Source: Pseudomonadota bacterium (lineage in GTDB: Bacteria; Desulfobacterota; Desulfobacteria; Desulfobacterales; Desulfobacteraceae). From it: a DNA stretch of 9,924 nucleotides. The notes beneath the pieces were generated by a model that worked only from the letters and a program-made list of their open reading frames with translations, made no database searches and was not told where the DNA came from. The stretch's first letter is position 1. Every line of letters starts with the position of its first letter. Both the position numbers and the translations under genes were made by a program. Below are positions 6,068-9,924 of the stretch, piece after piece. The stretch is from contig JAHJDU010000112.1 in NCBI GenBank assembly GCA_018812385.1, forward strand, positions 1 to 9,924, in the 5' to 3' direction.

Positions 6068-7213
6068 ATGCCAAATATAAATTTTATATTACCCCACTGG
6101 ATGTACTGGTTAGGACTGGTGCTGGTTCCTGCCTTTGACATGTACACGGTTCGCAAACAAAGAGGTAAGGAAGTCGACAATATTTTGTCCAAAAAAATAG
6201 CCTATCTGTTATGGTTCTGCTGTGGATTTATTGGAATGCATCGTTTCTATCTCAAGAATGCCTGGGGGCTTGTTTATGTTCCCATATTCACCCTGATGCT
6301 GCTGGCAAATGTTCAGTACAGGGAGGCTCTGGATCTTACTTCCATGGCTAAAAATGAAATAAGTATTGTCGGGTTTGATATTGAACTTTTAGAAAACCAA
6401 ATTAAAAAAGGTGATGAAAGTGCCAAAGCTAAAATGGAAACTGTCAAACAGAATTTTGAAACCGCCAGGCAAAACTGGGAAAAAGAAAACAAAGGTATTG
6501 GTGACTGGACTTTAAAGGTCCGGATACTTGCTCTTTTGATTGCCCTGTTTCTCATAATAGATTTTTTCTTAATACCAAAAATGTTTAAAAAGTGTGAAGA
6601 AAAAAATGCTCAGGAGGCACTATTAGCAAAAGAAACCCAGAAGTATAATTATGTTATCCCTGGCCAGGAATCCCAGGCCCATGAAACTTTAACCGGAAAA
6701 GTGAAAATTCAGAACAAATATTTTAATTATATCGACAAGGTCAATGGTTATGTAGGAGAATTTGTATGTTACTGGGCCATTATTGCTGTATTTGTATATT
6801 ACTATGAAGTCCTGGTCAGGTATGTGTTTAATTCACCAACAAACTGGGCCCATGAGAGCATGTTTCTGATGTTTGGCATGCAGTATGTGCTTGCAGCCGG
6901 GTTTACCCACCGCGAAGGTGCCCATGTCCATGTGGATGTACTCTATCGACTCTTTCCCACCCGGGTGAAAGCCTGGATCGATATTTTTACTTTTATTTTC
7001 TTTTTAATCTTTGTAGTTGCTCTATTCTGGACGGGCTGGATTTTTGCCGCAGATTCCATCAGGGTGATGGAGGTCTCCTTTACGGAATGGGCAATCCAGT
7101 ACTGGCCGGTTAAGATGTCCTTGTGCATAGGTGCGCTCCTTCTTTTTCTTGATGGATTAACCAAGATTGTCAAAGATATTTATATAATTGCTGCCAAAGG
7201 GGAAGGGGTTTAA
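6068..7213 (+). CDS. dctQ: TRAP transporter small permease DctQ with N-terminal TM2-like and charged helical extension
   Basis: A 381-residue protein, more than twice the usual DctQ length. The DctQ domain occupies about 216-381, with four hydrophobic helices and the family features LVRYVFN, the WAHE segment after the first helix, and HREGAHVHVDVLY. The N-terminal half is not part of normal DctQ. It has a hydrophobic segment at about 11-23, then KKIAYLLWFCCGFIGMHRFYL (split over 42-62), whose G-x-x-G-x-H-R-F-Y-L core and preceding K/AYLL strand match the TM2 domain. A second helix follows at about 66-82, then a highly charged, probably coiled helix (about 93-143) and another membrane helix (149-166). 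DctQ normally stabilises DctM. The extension might add a cytoplasmic regulatory or assembly module (inference). The ATG has AGGA seven bases upstream. The dctM start follows three bases after the stop. Confidence 0.87.
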   Translation: MPNINFILPHWMYWLGLVLVPAFDMYTVRKQRGKEVDNILSKKIAYLLWFCCGFIGMHRFYLKNAWGLVYVPIFTLMLLANVQYREALDLTSMAKNEISIVGFDIELLENQIKKGDESAKAKMETVKQNFETARQNWEKENKGIGDWTLKVRILALLIALFLIIDFFLIPKMFKKCEEKNAQEALLAKETQKYNYVIPGQESQAHETLTGKVKIQNKYFNYIDKVNGYVGEFVCYWAIIAVFVYYYEVLVRYVFNSPTNWAHESMFLMFGMQYVLAAGFTHREGAHVHVDVLYRLFPTRVKAWIDIFTFIFFLIFVVALFWTGWIFAADSIRVMEVSFTEWAIQYWPVKMSLCIGALLLFLDGLTKIVKDIYIIAAKGEGV

Positions 7214-7216
7214 ATC

Positions 7217-7888
7217 ATGGGTTTAGAAATCGGTATTGGATGGCTGACATTCTTTATGTTTGGTTCATTGGTAATATTATTGTTAATGGGGCTGCCCCTG
7301 GCATTTGTAACAGGTGGGCTCGGGGTTGTGGCTTTATTCGTTTTTGGTGACATCCATATGGTGAATATGCTGCCTTCGCGAGTATTTCCATTTATGACTG
7401 ACTACCTGTTCGGAGCCAGTATATTTGTAGGCTTTTACATTGTAAACGGGGGACAGGAGTTTGTTACAGCCTCACTTTTAGGGACAGGTTTAGGGCCTTA
7501 TGGTATATTGCTGATCATGATGATCCTTTTGATTATCCTTGGAATGTTCCTGGACTGGGTTGGAATTTTGCTTCTGGCAGTACCTATTTTTGCTCCCATC
7601 ATGAGATCCCTTCCCTGGGACGGCCTTTTAGGCCTTCCCGGTGTTGCTCCGGACGATGTTAACCTCTGGTTTGGTGTTGTTTACATGGTAAACATGCAGA
7701 TGTCGTTTTTAAGTCCGCCTTTTGGATATGCCCTGTTTTATCTGAAGAGTGTTGCACCTCCGGAAATTACAATAGGCCTCATATTCAAGTCTGCGATACC
7801 TTTTTTAATATTGCAGGCAGTGGGACTTGCCCTGGTTATTCTCTTTCCGGAAATTATTCTCTGGCTGCCAAGGCTGGTCTATGGATAA
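7217..7888 (+). CDS. dctM: TRAP transporter large permease DctM, apparently shortened by an in-frame internal deletion
   Basis: Only 223 residues, whereas DctM proteins are usually about 420-460. Both ends look normal. The start MGLEIGIGWLTFFMFGSL and the segment up to MLPSRVFPFMTDYL (51-64) match the DctM N-terminus. From FGASIFVGFYIVNGG (65-79) onward it matches the C-terminal third, including LGMFLDWVGILLLAVPIF and MQMSFLSPPFGYALFYLK, and it ends at a normal stop. In complete relatives these blocks are separated by roughly 200 residues holding the first transport hairpin. The junction is near 7406-7411 and in frame. The result is probably a non-functional or very unusual permease; assembly collapse is a competing explanation. 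A ribosome binding site (AAGGGG) lies in the end of dctQ. I annotate it as CDS because the frame is open. Confidence 0.85.
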   Translation: MGLEIGIGWLTFFMFGSLVILLLMGLPLAFVTGGLGVVALFVFGDIHMVNMLPSRVFPFMTDYLFGASIFVGFYIVNGGQEFVTASLLGTGLGPYGILLIMMILLIILGMFLDWVGILLLAVPIFAPIMRSLPWDGLLGLPGVAPDDVNLWFGVVYMVNMQMSFLSPPFGYALFYLKSVAPPEITIGLIFKSAIPFLILQAVGLALVILFPEIILWLPRLVYG

Positions 7889-7921
7889 CATTAGATTGGA
7901 TAAAACTCAGATTACAATTTT

Positions 7922-7949
7922 TTGATAATTAAAGAAAGTATTTTATAAA
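7922..7949 (+). promoter_or_regulatory. Candidate sigma70-type promoter for the small membrane protein gene
   Basis: TTGATA (7922-7927) and TATAAA (7944-7949) are 16 bases apart, each one mismatch from consensus. Transcription would start around 7956, inside the left arm of the dctM terminator, about 55 bases before the gene at 8013. This is a pattern match only. Confidence 0.4.
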
Positions 7950-7952
7950 TTC

Positions 7953-7993
7953 AATGATCTACCCTGCAGTTTTTGTCAGGGTAGATCATTTTT
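7953..7993 (+). terminator. Intrinsic terminator of the TRAP operon
   Basis: A perfect 14-bp stem, AATGATCTACCCTG (7953-7966) with its reverse complement (7977-7990), closes on a 10-base loop and runs into TTTTT (7989-7993). It lies 64 bases after the dctM stop. The following gene begins only 20 bases after the T-run, so that gene either uses its own promoter or depends on read-through. Confidence 0.92.
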
Positions 7994-8012
7994 GCAAGTA
8001 TGATATGGAGTA

Positions 8013-8486
8013 ATGAAAACCCTGATGTCTCCCAAAACAGCTCCTGAAAATTATGTATATGAAGCCCCTGTATTTTTTGTATGGGTATTCTATCTTCTCT
8101 TTGCTGCATTTATTCTTGTGGATTTAACCTATCTGGTCATAATCTTGAATAAATCTGAAGCCTCTTATCGGTTTCCCATCTTTATGCTTACCTTTATCCT
8201 GATCTTTATGTGTTATTTTTCAGCTGTAATTTCCTATAAAATAGAAGTCTGGAAAAATGGAAAAATAAAGCTCACCAGTTTAAGAAGAACCATTGATACA
8301 AAAGTAGAAGATATGGCCTACGTGCAAGGTCCTCAGCTGCCCATCGGCTTTATTAAGCTAAGGCTTGAACGGGAGAAGACATATCTTTTCGCAAAAATGG
8401 GAAACCATTCCCTTAACAAAGTATTGACGGCCATTAAAACTGCTGATCCAGGTATTAAGTTTGACAGGATAAAAAACTGGAATTAA
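8013..8486 (+). CDS. Small membrane protein, two TM helices plus possible bacterial PH-like domain
   Basis: A 157-residue protein I do not recognise by name. Two hydrophobic helices lie at about 20-46 and 54-75, separated by a short loop. From about 76 to the end it is soluble and strand-rich: KIEVWKNGKIKLTSLRRTI, then a strand rich in hydrophobics, then a final helix around SLNKVLTAIKTADPGIKF. This order (TM hairpin, short beta strands, terminal helix with L-x-x-A-I-K and a proline-containing end) resembles bacterial PH-like or YcxB/YdbT-type proteins; that is a fold-level guess. The ribosome binding site is ambiguous: GGAG (8007-8010) is only two bases from this ATG and 14 from the in-frame ATG at 8025. 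It follows the TRAP terminator and converges with the ABC permease, so no operon partner indicates its function. Confidence 0.72.
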   Translation: MKTLMSPKTAPENYVYEAPVFFVWVFYLLFAAFILVDLTYLVIILNKSEASYRFPIFMLTFILIFMCYFSAVISYKIEVWKNGKIKLTSLRRTIDTKVEDMAYVQGPQLPIGFIKLRLEREKTYLFAKMGNHSLNKVLTAIKTADPGIKFDRIKNWN

Positions 8487-8655
8487 GCCTCTGGAATTTT
8501 GAAACTACAGGGAACCAGAACCTGGCATTTTCCACAGACATCACCAAAGGGCTGTCACCAAGATCTGCTTCGGTGACCAGGCTGCCCAGTCAATTTATTA
8601 ATCAGTGGATTAGTGGATTCATATACCAGTCCCCAATTGCGGCAGGGATATCCCC
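8487..8655. other. Intergenic space between convergent genes with a weak hairpin
   Basis: GTCACC (8554-8559) and GGTGAC (8572-8577) form a 6-bp stem with a 12-base loop, and GGGC/GCCC further out could extend it. Neither side has a good T-run, so it is at best a weak bidirectional terminator. I looked here for a second ABC permease or remnants of one after the gene at 8656 and saw none. Confidence 0.4.
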
Positions 8656-9546
8656 TTATTGATAATGAATCCGTTTTTCCACAACGACAAACTGGATGAC
8701 AGTGATAACTGCAAGAATAAGAACCAGAACAACGGTCAGCGTGGCCGCGTAACTGGTATCCCAAAAACTGAACGCATTTTCATAAATATAATACAATAAA
8801 AGTGAACTGGCATTGTCCGGTCCTCCCTTGGTCATGATAACCAGATGATCCACCAGCTTGAAGGAATTAACAACAGCGTTGACCGTGACGAACAAAGTGG
8901 TGGGCATCAGCAATGGAAAGGTTACCCGCCTAAAGTAGTACCATTTTCCAGAACCCTCCATAAGCCCGGCTTCCTTGAGTTCAGGGGACAACTGCTGCAG
9001 GGCCGCAAGATAAAACACCATGAAGAAACCAGACTCCTTCCAGATCACCATGACAATGAGGCAGGACAAGGCTGTATCTGGATTGCCAAGCCAATTATGA
9101 CTGTCCCCGCCAAAAACAGAAAATACCTGATCAAAGAGTCCGTATTCCGGAGTATAGAAAAAAAGCCAGATATTGGCAACAGCGATCATGGGCAGAACCG
9201 TGGGGGTAAAAAACGACATGCGTACCAGGTATCGCCCCTTGATATTGCGATTGATCAGCAGGGCCATGCCCAGGGCAATGGTGATGCTCAGGGGGACAGT
9301 GCACATGGAATAGATAAAGTTATTGGTAAGGACCTTCCAGAAAATGTCATCATCCATGAGAAAGATATAGTTTTCCAGCCCAATGAACGTTGCCGGCCGG
9401 GTTATAGTTCCCATGGAAAAAAGACTGTGGAACAGGTTGGAGACGATGGGGTAATGGGTAAACAGGCTGATCATGAAAACCGCTGGCAGCACCAGAAGCC
9501 ATCCGTTAACATGATTCCAGTAACGAAGTTGAAATCTTGGTTTCAT
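8656..9546 (-). CDS. ABC sugar/polyol-type importer permease, UgpA/MalF family
   Basis: A 296-residue inner-membrane permease of the carbohydrate uptake (CUT1) type with about six hydrophobic helices. The N-terminus GWLLVLPAVFMISLFTHYPI (15-34) and the FIGLENYIFL segment (54-63) are typical of UgpA/MalF proteins. The cytoplasmic coupling loop ELKEAGLMEGSGKWYYFRR (189-207), followed by FPLLMP, is the EAA-type loop, here with EAG in place of EAA. The late segment NSFKLVDHLVIMTKGGP is also family-typical. The ATG overlaps the stop of the upstream ATPase gene in an ATGA motif, so the two are translationally coupled. CUT1 importers normally need a second permease (UgpE/MalG), and none follows this gene, so the partner must be upstream outside the window or is missing. 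The substrate (glycerol-phosphate, glycerol, sugar or polyol) is not determinable. Confidence 0.92.
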   Translation of the reverse strand: MKPRFQLRYWNHVNGWLLVLPAVFMISLFTHYPIVSNLFHSLFSMGTITRPATFIGLENYIFLMDDDIFWKVLTNNFIYSMCTVPLSITIALGMALLINRNIKGRYLVRMSFFTPTVLPMIAVANIWLFFYTPEYGLFDQVFSVFGGDSHNWLGNPDTALSCLIVMVIWKESGFFMVFYLAALQQLSPELKEAGLMEGSGKWYYFRRVTFPLLMPTTLFVTVNAVVNSFKLVDHLVIMTKGGPDNASSLLLYYIYENAFSFWDTSYAATLTVVLVLILAVITVIQFVVVEKRIHYQ

Positions 9547-9924
9547 GGAGTTATGCCCTTTGCCGAATCCTCCATTCGCCTGCCATTGCCGGCATCAAAC
9601 AGATGAATATGTTCTGGTTTCCAGTTGAGTCTGAGATGATCCCCTGTTGAAGCCTGAGACTTACCTTTGACGGTCAGGGTGATGGTCTGTTCTCCTGATT
9701 TGCAGACGATCAGGGAGTCTGCTCCAAGATATTCGATAGCCACGACCAAGCCCTCCATGCCGGAATCTCCCGATATTTCTATGTTCTCCGGTCTGATTCC
9801 CACAAGATATGAAGCGGTTGAACCTGCTGGTGGAAGCAGGGAGGAAAATGCTGCCATGATCCGGGCATCAGGGATCAGTATATTCATGGGCGGGTTACCG
9901 ATAAAACTTCCGGTAAAAGCAGTG
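9543..9924 (-). CDS. ABC importer ATPase, MalK/UgpC family, C-terminal part (runs off right edge)
   Basis: About 126 C-terminal residues are present; the frame stays open to the window edge, so the ATG at 9887 is internal, not the start. The visible part begins TAFTGSFIGNPPMNILIP, the conserved FIGxPPMN segment at the entry to the regulatory domain of MalK-type ATPases. It continues into an OB-fold TOBE region with the signature VGIRPENIEI and ends with the WKPEHIHLFDA strand. The nucleotide-binding motifs lie outside the window. It energises the permease encoded immediately downstream, with which it overlaps by four bases (ATGA). The cassette is likely a CUT1-type importer; the substrate is unknown. 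Confidence 0.9.
   Translation of the reverse strand, partial: TAFTGSFIGNPPMNILIPDARIMAAFSSLLPPAGSTASYLVGIRPENIEISGDSGMEGLVVAIEYLGADSLIVCKSGEQTITLTVKGKSQASTGDHLRLNWKPEHIHLFDAGNGRRMEDSAKGITP

Noticed and set aside
8487..8655. Remnant of a second ABC permease (MalG/UgpE type) downstream of the first
   Set aside because: All minus-strand frames contain early stops and none resembles a permease N-terminus.
8500..8662. Open plus-strand stretch of about 55 codons after the small membrane protein
   Set aside because: No start codon with a ribosome binding site, no family features, and it runs into the antisense of the permease.
8845..9606. Open frame of 253 codons on the plus strand opposite the ABC permease
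   Set aside because: Antisense to a clear UgpA-type permease and crossing into the ATPase gene; composition rich in His/Gln/Gly/Lys with no domain-like pattern.

Overview
The window is moderately AT-rich and densely coding, and is dominated by substrate-binding-protein-dependent importers for small organic acids. The gene content (one TTT system, one TRAP system, a MalK/UgpA-type ABC cassette) and the style of the TRAP proteins suggest a Gram-negative, metabolically versatile proteobacterium-like organism. A Desulfobacterota-type marine or sediment anaerobe is my best guess, but this is inference from protein style and nothing in the window proves the lineage. I see no rRNA, tRNA, CRISPR array, insertion sequence or origin.

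Left half (1-4466, minus strand): one probable operon read right to left. It begins with a possible 26-codon leader ORF, followed by tctC (periplasmic binding protein), tctB (small membrane subunit), tctA (large permease), a medium-chain zinc-type dehydrogenase, and the N-terminus of an aconitase/3-isopropylmalate-dehydratase-family large subunit cut by the window edge. The likely logic is uptake of a (hydroxy)carboxylate by the TTT transporter followed by oxidation and (de)hydration in the cytoplasm. The substrate cannot be read from sequence. Two intercistronic inverted repeats lie between the metabolic genes.

Centre (4374-4787): a 414-base divergent control region holding two TGGT-N3-ACC(A) palindromes that match the operator form of FadR-type (FCD) GntR repressors, plus the leader ORF with an almost perfect Shine-Dalgarno sequence. 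One GntR-type regulator could therefore control both transporters; its gene is not in this window.

Right of centre (4788-7993, plus strand): a TRAP operon of a Tat-exported DctP binding protein, an intrinsic terminator, a DctQ small permease with an unusual TM2-like plus charged-helix N-terminal extension, and a DctM large permease that is only about half the family length. The DctM looks like an in-frame internal deletion. A strong intrinsic terminator closes the operon.

Right end: a small two-helix membrane protein with a possible bacterial PH-like C-terminal domain (8013-8486, plus), preceded by a promoter candidate that overlaps the terminator. It converges with an ABC importer cassette on the minus strand (UgpA/MalF-type permease 8656-9546, and the C-terminal TOBE part of a MalK-type ATPase running off the right edge). 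No second permease follows the first one.
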